Below are positions 39,433-49,662 of a DNA stretch of 64,000 nt, in pieces. The stretch is from Nitrosomonas sp. Is79A3 (GTDB taxonomy: Bacteria; Pseudomonadota; Gammaproteobacteria; Burkholderiales; Nitrosomonadaceae), in assembly GCF_000219585.1 (NCBI RefSeq), contig NC_015731.1, forward strand, positions 2,108,001 to 2,172,000, given 5' to 3'. The notes under the pieces were generated by a model. That model was not told the origin of the DNA. It did no database searches and saw only the letters and a list, made by a program, of their open reading frames with translations. The translations under genes were made by a program, and so were the position numbers. Every line of letters begins with the position of its first letter. The first letter of the stretch is position 1.

Positions 39433-39969
39433 TTAATGCAGAGCGGCAATTGCTGCTTTTTTGGTTTTTCCAGCTCGCGAGGGGATATTACACAGTCCGC
39501 ACACGTGATTCGAATGAATTTCCAGCGTATGCACAACAAACTTGCCATGACAACTCACACAGGGCGCAATACACAATACACCACTGTCAACAAAACGTAC
39601 TAAAGTCCAGGCACGCGTCAAACTTAACACTTTCTCAAGTTCATTGATATTGATGTGCTCAATATAGAGCTTATAACTCTTGATCAACGCATCTATGCCA
39701 TCAATCCCAGCATTCTTTGCAATATAATTATATATGTTAATAAATAATGAAGAGTGCATGTTTGGCTGCCAGCTCATAAACCAATCTTCGGAGTACGGCA
39801 GCATACCCTTAGGGGGAGATACCCCTCTAATTTCTTTATATAACTTAACCAGTCTTTCACGACTCAGATCAGTGTTCATCTCCAGAACTTGTAATCGCGC
39901 GCCCAATTCGATTAATTCAGTGGCAAGTTGAATTTGTTTAGCCTCGGTGATAATACTTCGATTGCGCAT
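39433..39969 (-). CDS. flhC: Flagellar transcriptional regulator FlhC
   Basis: 178 residues. FlhC with FlhD forms the FlhD4C2 master activator of flagellar genes. Family features: ATELIELGARLQVLEMNTDL, SRERLVKLYKEIRG, the DWFMSWQPNMHSSLFINIY segment, and four zinc-ligand cysteines (CIAPCVSC.. and VCGLC). AAAAGGGGC precedes the ATG. It is 29 nt downstream of the flhD remnant and convergent with aspC. Confidence 0.92.
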   Translation of the reverse strand: MRNRSIITEAKQIQLATELIELGARLQVLEMNTDLSRERLVKLYKEIRGVSPPKGMLPYSEDWFMSWQPNMHSSLFINIYNYIAKNAGIDGIDALIKSYKLYIEHININELEKVLSLTRAWTLVRFVDSGVLCIAPCVSCHGKFVVHTLEIHSNHVCGLCNIPSRAGKTKKAAIAALH

Positions 39970-39998
39970 AATGTGCCCCTTTTCCGTCTATTATTTTC

Positions 39999-40315
39999 TT
40001 AAACTATAGCTTCCGCCGGTTTTCCTGCCATTAATATCGCTGCATGCGACTTAATAACAGCTTGTTCACGATTATCACTGGTTAACATTTCAGCAATTAG
40101 ACGGTCATCAAAACGAAAGCGGCAAAGCAACATATTTGAAGCCGCCATTTTATTAATTGTGCCGAACTTAATTTATCCAAAATCTCAGCAAGATCTTGAT
40201 TAATTCCCAATCGATAGACCGCCGATACCTTATCATCGCGTAACATCTGTTTGGCAAGTAACAAATAGCTCAAATTGATGTCTCTGATTTCTTCTAGAAT
40301 TTGATTTGTTTCCAT
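39999..40315 (-). pseudogene. flhD: Flagellar regulator FlhD with one-base frameshift
   Basis: METNQILEEIRDINLSYLLL and RLGINQDLAEILDKLSSAQL match FlhD. At an A-run (40148-40151, minus strand) one base is missing; read in the next frame it continues KMAASNMLLCRFRFDDRLIA, then MLTSDNREQAVIKSHAAILM to TAA (39999-40001), the normal FlhD tail of about 105 residues in all. As shown, the product ends early at 40097 after an altered tail. It may be real inactivation, slippage-corrected expression, or an assembly error. Confidence 0.88.
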
Positions 40316-40516
40316 TTCAACACCCCTTTAGATTAAAAAATGTATAAATCAAAAATGCAAATGCGTAGGGATAGATTTTCGATTATGAGGAGGTGGAAGT
40401 AAATGGAAGTTCAGCCTAAACGCAGTTAGGTACTATTCCTATCGCAATGTAAGAATTTTACCTACACAGAAAAACAGAATTCTATTGGATTTGGAAATTT
40501 CTAATGAGTCCGGAGC

Positions 40517-42229
40517 CTAAGCAAGTGTTCCGGTTTTACGTTGCTCCAGCAAATGCAGTATATCCTGAGCAATCATTGGCCTGCTGAAAAGAAAACCTTG
40601 TGCACGGTCACATCGCAAACGATGTAAAAAGTCAAACTGTTCTTTGGCTTCAATTCCCGCTGCAAGCACGGATAGATCAAGATTCTTAGCCATTGCGATG
40701 ATTGCAGCAATAATTTCTGAGCTGTCAGGATCAGCAATAATATCATGTGTTAAGGAGCGATCTATCTTAAGAATATCAATGGAAAAATGCTTCAAATACC
40801 GTAATGATGAATAACCAGTACCAAAATTATCCATCGCGACTTTAATATCCATATCTTTTAGTGCTTGTAAAACCCTAATACTTGTTTCGGCATCCCGCAT
40901 CAGCGTTGATTCAGAAATTTCCAGCTCCAGCAATTCAGGAAGGATGCCTGTCTCGGCAAGTACATACGAAATACTACTGATAAGCTGTGCTTGATCAAAT
41001 TCAATAGCTGAAATATTGACCGAAATCGATAGTGATCCATAGCCTGCATGGTGCCATAGCCTGGCTTGTTTGCATGCCTGCTGCAACACCCATCTACCTA
41101 GATCAATAATTAAACCGGTTCCTTGTGCCAATGGAATAAATTTTTCAGGTAGAAGTAAACCAAATTCAGGATGATCCCAGCGGATTAAGGCTTCAACTCC
41201 TGATAAAGCGCCTGATTGGAGATCTACAATAGGCTGATAATGCAGTAATAGCTCATTTCGATCAATTGCACCGCGTAGTGATGCTTCGAGTACTGAGCGC
41301 TTTATAACAATTTCTTCTATTTCTTTCGTGTAGTACGTGCAGTTATTTTTCCATAGATACCGGGAATTAGATAAAGTGCTTTCTGCATTAGCCAATAAAT
41401 TCGAAATATTTTCACCACCTGCAGGATAAACACAAATCCCGATAGCAATCCGCAGATAAAATGCCAAGTTATCAACAATAATCGGCGATACTGCCAATTT
41501 TATAATTTGATTGGCAAACTCTCGCACACTCTCTGCATCCGTTACATTCGCATTAAAGTAAGCAAACTTGCATCCCCCAATCCGGGCCAACAAGCAGTTT
41601 TCATTACTATAAGCGGATAATCGACGAGAAAATTGTTGCAATATCCGATCACCGACACCAGTTCCATAGATACTATTGATATAAGGGAAACGCTCGAAGT
41701 CTACTAAATACAATGCGGCGATAGTATCTGGCCCGCCGTGCTTCGCAAGCATTGCCGAAGCTTTCTCCGAAAATAAATTAAAGTTGGGAAGGCTGGTTAG
41801 TACATCGTAAAAAGCCAAGTGATATATTTGATCCTCAGCTTTAATTCTTGCTTGCCGAATTCCGGCATTTCTTATTTCTCTCTCAATGGTATGAGCCAAG
41901 CGAAAAATATTCTTCTTATGAATATAATCATGCGCACCGGCATATAAGGCAGAAATAACGGTATCCTCATCATAATCATCCGAATAGATAATAAATGGAA
42001 TATCTTTTCCATTTTCCTTTAATAAATTCAGTACAGGACTGTAATCAAGGAAAGATTTATCATAATTAAAGAGTATGACATCCCAGTCCGATTCCCATAA
42101 AGCAGCACGTATATCCTGAAGATTATTTAAGTTCTTATTCACATGAATACCATTTAACTTAGAATACAAAAAACTTCCGTCTTCTTCAGAGAAAGCGATA
42201 GCCAATAGTTTTAAGTTTTTTCTGAGCAT
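40517..42229 (-). CDS. Receiver-like, degenerate GGDEF and EAL domain protein
   Basis: About 570 residues. Residues 1-120 resemble a receiver domain (WDVILFNYD, PFIIYSDDYDEDTV). A GGDEF-like domain follows (HLAFYDVLTSLPNFNLFSEK) whose signature is RIGGCKFAYF instead of GGDEF, so it should lack cyclase activity. The EAL domain keeps GVEALIRW, ELEISES and LKIDRSL but has DNFGTGYSSL in place of DDFGTG and AAGIEA in place of the usual AEGVET. It may be a weak c-di-GMP phosphodiesterase or a c-di-GMP sensor. The ATG at 42229 is preferred to the TTG at 42238. Next to flhDC on the same strand, which hints at motility control. Confidence 0.85.
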   Translation of the reverse strand: MLRKNLKLLAIAFSEEDGSFLYSKLNGIHVNKNLNNLQDIRAALWESDWDVILFNYDKSFLDYSPVLNLLKENGKDIPFIIYSDDYDEDTVISALYAGAHDYIHKKNIFRLAHTIEREIRNAGIRQARIKAEDQIYHLAFYDVLTSLPNFNLFSEKASAMLAKHGGPDTIAALYLVDFERFPYINSIYGTGVGDRILQQFSRRLSAYSNENCLLARIGGCKFAYFNANVTDAESVREFANQIIKLAVSPIIVDNLAFYLRIAIGICVYPAGGENISNLLANAESTLSNSRYLWKNNCTYYTKEIEEIVIKRSVLEASLRGAIDRNELLLHYQPIVDLQSGALSGVEALIRWDHPEFGLLLPEKFIPLAQGTGLIIDLGRWVLQQACKQARLWHHAGYGSLSISVNISAIEFDQAQLISSISYVLAETGILPELLELEISESTLMRDAETSIRVLQALKDMDIKVAMDNFGTGYSSLRYLKHFSIDILKIDRSLTHDIIADPDSSEIIAAIIAMAKNLDLSVLAAGIEAKEQFDFLHRLRCDRAQGFLFSRPMIAQDILHLLEQRKTGTLA

Positions 42230-42238
42230 ACCTGGCAA

Positions 42239-42638
42239 ACATACTATTTATATTTGGCTTTTTTACGACTGAATGAAACGAAACTTTAATTTCATCTTTT
42301 AGGTTTAGTCCGTGAAAAAAAGCATAGAGAAAGGATTTAATGAACGCCACTGCTGTCCGAAGTTGATGCGTGGCCTTAATGTACGTTGGTTTTCTGCCAG
42401 ATGACCCCCGACATCGTCAAGAGTATCCCCAAGCAGAGCCGGCTAGCTTAATTGGCCATTCAGTGGTGTAAATACCGATACTATTAAAAATAATTTCGTG
42501 AAAAGCGAAGCAGAAAAATTAATTTTTTGCAGATTTCACTACCAGTATTTGACTAAATTATTACAACGTTCTAGTACAAGAAGTAATCTGATGGTTGACC
42601 AGAAGGCTTCAAACCGTTAACATGCGCATCTCACCAGT
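42239..42638. other. Intergenic stretch before tRNA-Asn
   Basis: No supported gene. A short plus-strand tail (VGFLPDDPRHRQEYPQAEPA, ending in a stop near 42467) looks like a lost gene end. The promoter of tRNA-Asn should be in the last 60 bp, but no clear -35/-10 pair stands out. Confidence 0.4.
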
Positions 42639-42714
42639 TCCCTGATAGCTCAGTCGGTAGAGCGACGGACTGTTAATCCGCAGGTCCCAGGTTCGAGCCC
42701 TGGTCGGGGAGCCA
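42639..42714 (+). tRNA. tRNA-Asn(GTT)
   Basis: Complete: acceptor TCCCTGA/TCGGGGA, D-arm AGCTCAGTCGGTAGAGC, anticodon loop CTGTTAA (anticodon GTT), T-arm CCAGGTTCGAGCCCTGG and encoded CCA (42712-42714). It is the integration site of the island; the integrase stop codon starts 2 nt after the CCA. Confidence 0.97.
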
Positions 42715-42724
42715 ATTAACTCAA
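42670..42724 (+). repeat. Attachment-site direct repeat, left copy
   Basis: 55 bp from the tRNA-Asn anticodon loop through AATTAACTCAA recur at 56333-56387. They bound the island. The left copy keeps the tRNA whole and also encodes the last residues of the integrase on the minus strand. Confidence 0.9.
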
Positions 42725-43804
42725 TGAGTTAGCTGGCTTATAGCTCTGGTTAGCTTCCTTAGCGTGACAGAAACGTGACAGCGGAATGACTTTTCTGTCT
42801 TTTCCTGTCTCAATTCTTGACGCTGCAAACGCTTGATTCTCAGTCGCAAACTTGGCATAACGATCTACCATATTGCGTGATTTCCAGCCGCCCAGGTCTT
42901 TCAATTCATCACAGCTCGTTCCAGCCTGCCGATGCCATGAAGCCCAAGTATGCCGCAAATCATGAAACCGAAAATCTTCCAGTCCTGCCTTCTTAATCGC
43001 ATTCTTCCAAGCCGTATTGGTTAAATCCCAAAGAATCGGCTGATTGCGATAAGTAAAACAAAACTGCTCATGCTTACCCATTTGTTCCTGTAAAACTAAT
43101 ACTGCATCCGCATTGAGTGGTACACCTCGCGGCGTGCCATTCTTAGTGCGATTGAGCCATGCAGTGCGTCGATCCAAATCAACGCGATTACACTCCAAAC
43201 CGGTAATCTCACGCGCCCGGCAGCCTGTTGCCAGTGCAAATCGGATCAAGGCTGCCAGATGTTCAGGTGCAGCCGCAATGAGTCGATCTGCTTCTTCCCT
43301 GTTCAACCACCGATCCCGTTCCACTTCACCAGGCAGCAAACGAATTTTAGGAATGCTATCGATCCATTGCCATTCATCGCGTGCCATTTTCAGCAAATTG
43401 CGAATCAAGGCCAGATAACGATTCACCGTTGCCGGGGTATTGCCCTTCTTGAGTTGTCCCTGTACCACTGACCAAATCACGTCACCGTTAATTTGATTCA
43501 GTGTCAGACTTCCCAAATAGGGATCAAGCATCCGGCAAATCCGATTTACATCCCGAAAACTACGCAAACTCGCTTTGATTGTGAGATACCGTACGACAGC
43601 TTCTTGCCATAAGCGCTGGGGTTTAATACCGAAATGATGTTCTCGAAATGCTTCCAGCCGGATTTTGGCTAGCAGTGCTTCAGCATCTTGTCGGGTTTCA
43701 GTCCCAGCGCTTTGGCGTATTCTTTTGCCGTTTGGGAGCGTTGTTGCAATCCACCAGAAGCGAGAATCTTGCCTTCGGTAGACACCTTCTTGGGTTTGGG
43801 CCAT
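42716..43804 (-). CDS. Tyrosine recombinase (island integrase)
   Basis: 362 residues. Catalytic pattern: Arg in LATGCRAREITGLE, Lys in NRTKNGTPRGVPL, His and Arg in FHDLRHTWASWHRQAG, His replaced by Trp in LGGWKSRNMVDRYAKF (common in this group), Tyr in DRYAKF. The N-terminal part fits phage-type integrases (RQDSRFWWIATTLPNGKRIR). Its stop lies 2 nt from the tRNA-Asn CCA, as expected for the integrase that used this site. The start overlaps the HTH gene by 136 nt. Confidence 0.92.
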   Translation of the reverse strand: MAQTQEGVYRRQDSRFWWIATTLPNGKRIRQSAGTETRQDAEALLAKIRLEAFREHHFGIKPQRLWQEAVVRYLTIKASLRSFRDVNRICRMLDPYLGSLTLNQINGDVIWSVVQGQLKKGNTPATVNRYLALIRNLLKMARDEWQWIDSIPKIRLLPGEVERDRWLNREEADRLIAAAPEHLAALIRFALATGCRAREITGLECNRVDLDRRTAWLNRTKNGTPRGVPLNADAVLVLQEQMGKHEQFCFTYRNQPILWDLTNTAWKNAIKKAGLEDFRFHDLRHTWASWHRQAGTSCDELKDLGGWKSRNMVDRYAKFATENQAFAASRIETGKDRKVIPLSRFCHAKEANQSYKPANSLS

Positions 43805-44016
43805 GTTGCCTCCTTCTTAGCCCGCCCGTGCTCGCCTTGCTTATATTCTTCTATCCAGACATCCAGGTCAACCCTATCGTATAAACAACGACGACCCAGC
43901 TTGATATAAGGAATCTCCAATTCTGTCAGCAATGTAACGCCAATACCGAGATATTGCGCCGCTTCTTCTTTGGATAAGCATCGAATGGCAGGCAGTGGCA
44001 GGCTAACTTTATCCAT
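43669..44016 (-). CDS. Helix-turn-helix, excisionase-like protein
   Basis: 115 residues. The N-terminal half is an excisionase/MerR-type HTH: CLSKEEAAQYLGIGVTLLTE then IPYIKLGRRCLYDRVDLDVW. The C-terminal tail is basic and unordered in look. It overlaps the integrase start by 136 nt in another frame, so the two are coupled. It may direct excision or control the operon. Confidence 0.8.
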   Translation of the reverse strand: MDKVSLPLPAIRCLSKEEAAQYLGIGVTLLTELEIPYIKLGRRCLYDRVDLDVWIEEYKQGEHGRAKKEATWPKPKKVSTEGKILASGGLQQRSQTAKEYAKALGLKPDKMLKHC

Positions 44017-44018
44017 TG

Positions 44019-45401
44019 TTATTCGCCGTCTGACTGTTTCCGATACTCAGCCGCATCTTTATCTATACTGGCTTGTTCTTCCGCTTCGACAGAACGATTT
44101 AAGATGGTATTAAATTGACGCGCTTTAATGGTTACCTTTTCCTGAATATAGCCATCAAAGGTCAGTCCTAGATAAAAACTTTTACGTTCATGATAAACAT
44201 AAAGCGCATCCTTAAAAGCCCTTATGCCCGAATCAAAATCCTTGATGCCTTTGCACGCCATCAGTGAAATCAGCGTGCTGAGTCCGATCTTACATAGCCA
44301 ATCATTGCCAGGCACACGCGCAGCGCTGAAACGAGATGATAACGGGCCGCCATTGGTTTCCCAGTCGATAGAGGATAGATAACCCCATAACGGATGAATC
44401 GGCCAGCGTGAACGGGTTTGATCATCCCCATTAGGCAGGGTCAGACGTAACCATTCTGTTGTGGCATAGCTCCATAAGCCGTTGAGGTTATCAAGCACCT
44501 CAGTCAGCTTTCCGAGTCCTTTCTGGGTCAATACTTCTCGATTTAATTGAAATTCAAGTCGCCAGACTTTATCTTCGCCATTCCATCCGGCTTTTTTCCA
44601 TAACTCATGCAAATAGAATTTCTTGGATTGTTTTTCTATTTCCAATGTTTTGTCATACAGACGACAACTAATGACACCCCCTGCCCCAATGACCCAGCCG
44701 GAGAAGGCACGTTCGATAGAATAGGTATTAATCGCTGAAGCGCGCGTTACCCAGGCATGACGATCCCAGCTTTCCATATTTTCTGAACTGACAAAATCAA
44801 CAAACAGGTCAATGCGGCTGACGTTAGCAGATTCATGAACCACTCCAAATTGATCCAGGATAGCTTCTAGCGCTTTTTCTGCTACTACGGAACCCACATG
44901 GGTCAGATACTCGCTAGAAATCTTTACATAGGCGAATGGAACCGATTGGCTGCGGGATAGCTGAATACGAAAAGCATTATCTTCAAGAATATAAGGAAAT
45001 AATCTCGCTCCTTTGTCTTTGACTTCGAAGATATGGCCATTAATGGGATATTGCGCGTTGATTTGTTCAAAAGGTTCTGGTGATTGCGCTATTTTCTTGA
45101 GTTCTTTCAGCTTGTCATCCACAACCGGTAATAATTCACCCGGATAGGATAAATAAAGACTATCAACCCCAAATCTTAAAAGCTTGAAATACTCAGAATT
45201 GCAGTTATTGGGTACTGTGTTACTAGGCGGCGTACCCTGTGAGGATGAAACAAAATGATGCAATGCGTTCGTCAAATCTCTTTCCACCTCGCCCTCGCAT
45301 CGCTCCTCCTCGCTGAAGCTCGTCGTCCTCTGCGTTGGCTCGGCGGCTTCGATTTTACTAAAGGCTATAGCTTCAGGTGAAACTTCTGCTTCTTTCTTCA
45401 T
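44019..45401 (-). CDS. Replication initiation factor (Rep_trans-like)
   Basis: About 460 residues from the ATG at 45401 (GAGG 7 nt upstream); the upstream 16 codons were excluded. Motifs: FGVDSLYLSYPG, VSRIDLFVDFVSS (acidic pair), SCRLYDKTLEIEKQSKKFYL (Tyr/Lys region) and VWRLEFQLNREVL, which fit Rep proteins of rolling-circle plasmids and filamentous phages (replication initiation factor family). An autonomous replicating stage of the element is inferred. Two nt separate it from the HTH gene. Confidence 0.75.
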   Translation of the reverse strand: MKKEAEVSPEAIAFSKIEAAEPTQRTTSFSEEERCEGEVERDLTNALHHFVSSSQGTPPSNTVPNNCNSEYFKLLRFGVDSLYLSYPGELLPVVDDKLKELKKIAQSPEPFEQINAQYPINGHIFEVKDKGARLFPYILEDNAFRIQLSRSQSVPFAYVKISSEYLTHVGSVVAEKALEAILDQFGVVHESANVSRIDLFVDFVSSENMESWDRHAWVTRASAINTYSIERAFSGWVIGAGGVISCRLYDKTLEIEKQSKKFYLHELWKKAGWNGEDKVWRLEFQLNREVLTQKGLGKLTEVLDNLNGLWSYATTEWLRLTLPNGDDQTRSRWPIHPLWGYLSSIDWETNGGPLSSRFSAARVPGNDWLCKIGLSTLISLMACKGIKDFDSGIRAFKDALYVYHERKSFYLGLTFDGYIQEKVTIKARQFNTILNRSVEAEEQASIDKDAAEYRKQSDGE

Positions 45402-45506
45402 GATAAACCTCGCATCCACGGCGACCATGCAAAAATTGCTGCATCGCAACGGATAGAGATTTTGTAACTCAGCTCAAGATTTGTATTCCACTCAAAAATT
45501 AAGTTT

Positions 45507-46343
45507 TTAGGTGGTTGCGTTTTTCTTCATGTAGGTATCAGCAAATTTACGCAGTGCCTTTTCACTACCGCCGCCTTTTGAATTGGCAGTATAAAGCTTT
45601 AATTCCTCGACAAATAATTGGTAAAGTTGCTTATCAGTTAAGCGCAGAGCGCCAGATTCATAAAGCACTTCAAAGACCAAGCGCATTTTTTGGAAGTTAG
45701 CCTGTTTGACTTTTTCTTTCTTACCACTAATGGCGGACTTTAGTTTTGCAAAAAACTTCACGTCTTGTAATCGCGTTGCCCTACTTATTTTTCCAACGAC
45801 AGTTGGACAACCAATAATGGAAGCGTCAATCTTTATGGCATCAGTTAAAGCTTTGTTGTCACCGTTGCGAATCCGTTTGATTAATTCATTCAGGAAGCAA
45901 CCGTGATAAAGCACACACCACAGAGAATACTGCACAGCAATAAAAGCAGCACTAATCTCTGGAAGGGAGGGGCGCAACGATTCAATATCATCTTTAGTCG
46001 GGTTTGGCCGTGCCTCAAAGTGCTCGTGCACCTGATTCCAAATACCCGGTAAAGCTCCAATGTTTCCAGGACAATCGGACATCTGCTTGAACCAATCCAA
46101 AATTTGCTCTAGTGAAACAAACTGCAAAAGCCCGGTACATAATAAAACTGTAAAGTCTTTAGTAGGAATCTCATAAAAATAGCACCAGCTGAACTCTTCA
46201 TCTTCTTTATCAAAGAGCCGATCATCACAATCATTTATCGTTTTCTTGGTATCCTCGATTCCAACTGCAACCAGTGGCCACAGTTCAAGAAATGCACGGA
46301 GATTCCGTGCTGTAATGCCCTTGCCGTAGTTAGTTTCATTCAT
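45507..46343 (-). CDS. Unknown island protein
   Basis: 278 residues, mainly helical, with no signal peptide. Segments: GITARNLRAFLELWPLVAVG, WCYFYEIPTKDFTVLLCTGL, YSLWCVLYHGCFLNELIKRI and a basic C-terminus (GGGSEKALRKFADTYMKK). I do not recognise a family. It is the first gene of the minus-strand block ending in rep-HTH-integrase and is separated from rep by about 100 nt, so it may be a replication- or transfer-linked protein or cargo. Confidence 0.65.
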   Translation of the reverse strand: MNETNYGKGITARNLRAFLELWPLVAVGIEDTKKTINDCDDRLFDKEDEEFSWCYFYEIPTKDFTVLLCTGLLQFVSLEQILDWFKQMSDCPGNIGALPGIWNQVHEHFEARPNPTKDDIESLRPSLPEISAAFIAVQYSLWCVLYHGCFLNELIKRIRNGDNKALTDAIKIDASIIGCPTVVGKISRATRLQDVKFFAKLKSAISGKKEKVKQANFQKMRLVFEVLYESGALRLTDKQLYQLFVEELKLYTANSKGGGSEKALRKFADTYMKKNATT

Positions 46344-46458
46344 GATAAGTTGCCAAATAAGTTAGGCCATAAATCAAAACAATAATCGTTAGTTTTATTT
46401 TGATTTTTAGCCTGTTACAAAATTTACGGCAACATATTCAAATACTGAATGTTAATAT

Positions 46459-46517
46459 TAGGCACAACAGCTTTGCTCTTGTGCATGGCATGGGGACAGA
46501 CTGGCTAAGCCAGACTG
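46459..46517 (+). repeat. Dispersed double-hairpin repeat, copy 3
   Basis: Hairpin 1 is GCACAACAGC, loop TTT, GCTCTTGTGC; hairpin 2 is CAGACTGGC, loop TAA, GCCAGACTG. The second base pair is C-G here and T-A in copies 2 and 4, so pairing is kept. It lies between the divergent unknown gene and the STAND gene. Confidence 0.8.
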
Positions 46518-46599
46518 TTATGTTAATGCAGTCGATGGTTTTTTATATGGTTTAAAATACTCAACAATTAGGATTGCTTTTTCATGCATATTGCCTGTC

Positions 46600-49500
46600 A
46601 TGTCTAAAATAAATCAAATCCAGAATGCTTTGAAAGAATTAGATGGCGGAGCTTTTCAGAAGCTAGCTGACTCCTACCTGAAAAAGAAAGGCTATGAGTA
46701 TCTGATTCCATTAGGCTCTGTCATTGGTTCAAACAAAGTCAAAAAAGGTACTCCAGACACATTGGCAATACTTCCGAATGGAAAATATGTCTTTGTCGAA
46801 TATACGACTCAACAAGCAAGGCTTGTAGAAAAACTAACCGGTGATTTGAATAAATGCTTCGATGAGATAAAAACCGGTATACCCGTGGCAAAAATTCAGG
46901 AGATAGTGATCTGCCACACATCTAACTTAGATGCTAGCGAGTTTCACCAGCTACGTAAAAATTGCGAAGCACACAGCGTTAACTTAAACATTTTTGATAT
47001 TGGTTTAATTTCATATGACCTACTGGAAAAATACCCAGGGATTGCGAGAGATTATTTAGGAATAAATGTTGACACTGGGCAAGTTGTTCCACCAGATGAG
47101 TTTGTCAATTTATATAGCAAGAACAAATACGCCACACGACTCGATACAGATTTTATTTTCAGAGATGATGAAACTAAGAGTATTAGCTATGCTATTGAGA
47201 ACAACAATTTAGTTATTGTGCAGGGTAAAGCGGGGGTTGGAAAAACCAGAGTTGCGCTTGAATGTTGCGTTCGATTTACTGAAATCCACTCAGAATATAA
47301 AACACTCTGTATATTTAATCGTGGGCTAGATATCTTTGATGACATTAAGACTCACTTTAGTGAGCCTGGATCTTTCCTTATCCTGATCGACGACGCGAAT
47401 CGCGTAAGTAAATTTGAATATCTGGTCCAGCAGCTACAATACAAACGCGAAGACCAACAAATCAAAATAATAGTGACGGTTCGCGATTATGCAATCGAAA
47501 ATATTCTCAAAGCTTCCAAGGCATATGGCGAAGCACCAGAAATAGTAGTTCAACCATTTACAGATGAGCAAATCAAACAACTAGTTGAGAATGAATATAA
47601 CTTTCGGAACTATCACTACCCGGAGCGTATTGCCAATATTGCTCAAGGCAATCCCCGCCTTGCAATAATGGCAGCAGAAGTAGTTAAGGAAAAAAACACC
47701 CTCGAAAGTATTAACAATGTTTCAAACCTCTATGACAGCTACTTTGCTTCAATACATCAAGATCTAGATGAAATTGACGATGCCTGTCTTTTAAAAGTCG
47801 CAGGAATTGTTGCTTTTTTCAGAATTCTAGATAGGAACAACGAAACGATCATAAGTGCCATTGAGAGTGCGTTTGGCTTAACCCCCAAAGAAATATGGGA
47901 AGCTATTAATCGGCTTCATTATTTAGAGATCATAGATCTTTATGAGGATGAGGTGGCTAAAATTTCAGATCAAGTTTTGTCTACTTATCTTTTTTACCTT
48001 GCTTTCTTCAAAAAGAATTCACTTGATTTTGGAAAGCTATTAGAAAGATTTTTTCCTACGTATCGTGAACGATTAATAGACGCTCTTAATCCTGTCATGA
48101 ATATATTCCATAGCGAAGCTTTAATGGAAGCAATTCGCTCTCACATTGATAAGCTCTGGGATAAACAGATTCACGAAAATAATGAAGAAGACTTTCTCTT
48201 TCTTCTCAATGATTTTGGGTTACTAAAACAAACTGAAACACTTGTTTACTTTAACAAACAGATTAGAGCTCTACCAATAACACAAATTGACTTGGCAAAC
48301 CTTAATTTTGATGCCAAATCAGAAGCCTCACTTCCTTCAATCTTTAGCATTCTTGGTTCGTTTCAAAATGCCGACGATGACAATTTTAAAATAGCTCTAG
48401 GTTTACTATGCGACTACTTGGAAAAATTCCCAGAGAAATTGCCTGACTTTTTATACATTTTTATTAACCGCTTCTGTTTCCATCACACCTCTTATCTTTA
48501 TGCATATTCTGTTCAACAAGCAGTAGTAAATGTTTTATGGGAACGCACTCGAAAAGGGGAAAATTTGCTATTTTCCAAAGTATTTCTGATAGTAGCAAAG
48601 GAATATATCCAAACAAATTTTCGGAATTATGAGAGTAAAGGCAAGCATGCTATCAGCTATATTAATTTTGAGCTTTCACCAACCATCAAACTAACTGAAC
48701 TAAGAAAAACGATATGGGATAGCCTCTTTTGTCTCTATAAGGTTCATAGTTTAAAAGATGAAGTAATTGAGGAAATTCACAATTACAGCATACTAAACAA
48801 TGAGGTGTCTGCTAGCAAGATTATTGAACAAGATGCTTCAGAAATTATTCCATTCCTAATGCGGGAGCTATCGCCTGAAAATTTCAAACACTGTTTCTTA
48901 GTGCAAACCTATCTAAAAAAGTTAGAAAATAGGGATATACCAGTTGCCAGTTCACTAAAAGAACGATTTGAAAGTAAAATCTACTGTTTTTATGATTTAT
49001 TAACCTCCGATTGGCTAGAAAGACACACATTAGAACTAAGCTATGAAGAATACGCGAGATATAAAAAGGATGAAATTGAGAAATACACCTCTCAATACAA
49101 ATTGGAAGACTACACAGAGTTTTTTAAACAGTGCGCTGAAATTAAGCTAAACATATCTAAATCAATTCAGGCTCATTCATTCCAAGAAAACATAATTACA
49201 GCATTAATTAGTCTAGCGGAGCGAAATAGTAAGCTCTACTCGATGGTTCTGGAATACTATCTCGACCAAAGTGATCCTTTGAATTTCAGCAAATATCATC
49301 ATCAATTGCTGGTTAAGAATCTGATTGAAGTGTCTGGAATAGAAGAAACTTATTTAATTCTTGCCGAAGCCAGTCATCAAACTAAACGGGATTGGTTGTT
49401 CGATTATTATGAATATTTACCAAAATCAGAAATTTCCTCTGAACGGCTATATCAACTCTACGATCTTTACAATAATGCCGAATCGCGTGAGCTTCCAACT

Positions 49501-49611
49501 AATTGGGATTACCTACTAGGCTACCAAGCAGTTGAACCAGAAATAATCTCTAAGGAAGCTCTGATTAAGTTATTTATTCCAGTTTTGTCGACAAAGCTAT
49601 CGGTAAAGTAG
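46600..49611 (+). pseudogene. nSTAND-type NTPase with N-terminal nuclease-like domain, 5' part
   Basis: About 1,003 codons. Residues 15-130 look like a restriction-endonuclease fold (FQKLADSYLKKKGY; TPDTLAILPNGKYVFVEYTT with Asp and Glu). A P-loop NTPase follows: Walker A GKAGVGKT near 210-216 and Walker B FLILIDDANR near 260-268. Then come winged-helix and long helical-repeat regions. This order fits defence STAND proteins (nSTAND3/Avs-like). A TAG ends it at 49609. Another frame entered at a T-run (49583-49586) stays open (VDKAIGKVANIGIIVRLITV) up to the IS5 element, and a related tail resumes after it. The ATG at 46600 is preferred to an upstream TTG. Confidence 0.7.
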
Positions 49612-49662
49612 CTAATATAGGCATTATTGTGCGATTAATAACTGTAATTTTTAGCAGATTGC

